Assembly (NCBI RefSeq): GCF_014851865.1
Contig: NZ_JACVAM010000001.1
Span: 124,001 to 188,000, forward strand
Origin: Pseudomonas sp. PDM16
Lineage (GTDB): Bacteria; Pseudomonadota; Gammaproteobacteria; Pseudomonadales; Pseudomonadaceae
Direction: 5' to 3'
DNA length: 64,000 nt
The notes below the pieces were generated by a model that ran no database searches, was not told where the DNA came from, and saw only the letters and a program-made list of their open reading frames with translations. This document shows positions 63,767 through 64,000 of this stretch, one piece after another (positions within the stretch are counted from its first letter, which is position 1; each line of letters begins with the position of its first letter). Made by a program: the position numbers and the translations under genes.

Positions 63767-64000
63767 ATGCCTGCTGCATTTCCTCCACCAGCACCGCCAC
63801 CAGCTCCGCCGCAGGCAGTTCGCGGGCCAGTGGTGCGCCCTGCCCAGCCCATTGGGCGGCAAAGTCCTGGTTGCCCTGGGCACTGGCCGCCGCGTGCAAA
63901 GCCTTGGCCGCGTCGTAGCAGATTGGGTAATCCGGCAGGGCAGCGCCCAGGTCGCCGAATAGGCGATTGGGCAAGCCGCGGGCCGGGCGGCCGGAGATGT
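63765..64000 (-). CDS. Nitronate monooxygenase (C-terminal part)
   Basis: The C-terminal 77 residues of a flavin-dependent nitronate monooxygenase/2-nitropropane dioxygenase family protein; the gene continues beyond the right edge. The visible start [18 protein letters not shown] matches the conserved S-G-R-x-A-R-G segment of the family, followed by a [28 protein letters not shown] region (in parts). It is convergent with the PstS-like gene. The assignment rests on this short stretch. Confidence 0.75.
   Translation of the reverse strand, partial: ISGRPARGLPNRLFGDLGAALPDYPICYDAAKALHAAASAQGNQDFAAQWAGQGAPLARELPAAELVAVLVEEMQQA

Overview
The window is a high-GC gammaproteobacterial chromosome segment and almost certainly Pseudomonas. 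The order hslU, DUF971 gene, phaC1-phaZ-phaC2-phaD, phaF/phaI, ubiE-ubiJ-ubiB, hisI-hisE, tatABC, rsmE is the core Pseudomonas arrangement. Class II (medium-chain) PHA synthases and the dctBD-rml neighbourhood also fit. I cannot name the species from sequence alone. No rRNA gene, intact tRNA, insertion sequence, prophage or CRISPR array was seen.

Layout. 1-8.6 kb holds the end of the HslUV unfoldase gene and the medium-chain PHA locus: two synthases flanking a depolymerase, a TetR regulator, and two phasins plus a small PHA-associated protein on the opposite strand. 8.7-14.6 kb is a tightly overlapping housekeeping run for ubiquinone synthesis, histidine synthesis, Tat export and 16S rRNA methylation. 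14.9-17.5 kb is an accessory three-gene module: a cytosolic protein with a Cys-Gly-Pro/His hydrolase-like signature, then two exported proteins. It looks like an effector with periplasmic protective partners. 17.5-22.7 kb holds a polar amino-acid ABC transporter, dtd, pip, a lipoprotein and a membrane methyltransferase-like protein.

22.8-27.2 kb is a compact six-gene operon: hotdog dehydratase, ABC ATPase, ABC-2 permease, acyl carrier protein, ketosynthase and a truncated ketosynthase-like protein. It resembles a minimal aryl-polyene/fatty-acyl pathway with its own ABC exporter and is the best candidate here for an undescribed system. 27.2-30.4 kb encodes a DctB/DctD-type C4-dicarboxylate two-component system.

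30.8-36.2 kb is a five-gene overlapping operon: an AT-rich GT-C-like membrane protein, an SDR epimerase, an FAD oxidoreductase, a GtrA flippase-like protein and a methyltransferase. It converges on the dTDP-L-rhamnose operon rmlBACD (36.2-39.6 kb), and together they look like a surface-glycan modification locus. 39.7-41.6 kb carries copper nitrite reductase nirK with a nirV-like lipoprotein gene. 41.8-46.7 kb carries rarD, a roughly 600-bp non-coding array of imperfect repeats rich in DnaA-box-like 9-mers, a GcvR-like ACT protein, a GNAT acetyltransferase and malate synthase G.

47-57.9 kb looks catabolic: a DUF1302/DUF1329 outer-membrane pair, a LysR regulator, OsmC, an M20 amidohydrolase, an MFS transporter, a CapA-like protein, an M14-like DUF2817 hydrolase and a GST. 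57.9-63.7 kb has two orphan solute-binding proteins divergent from a chemoreceptor, a porin and a small PstS-like protein. The window ends inside a nitronate monooxygenase gene.
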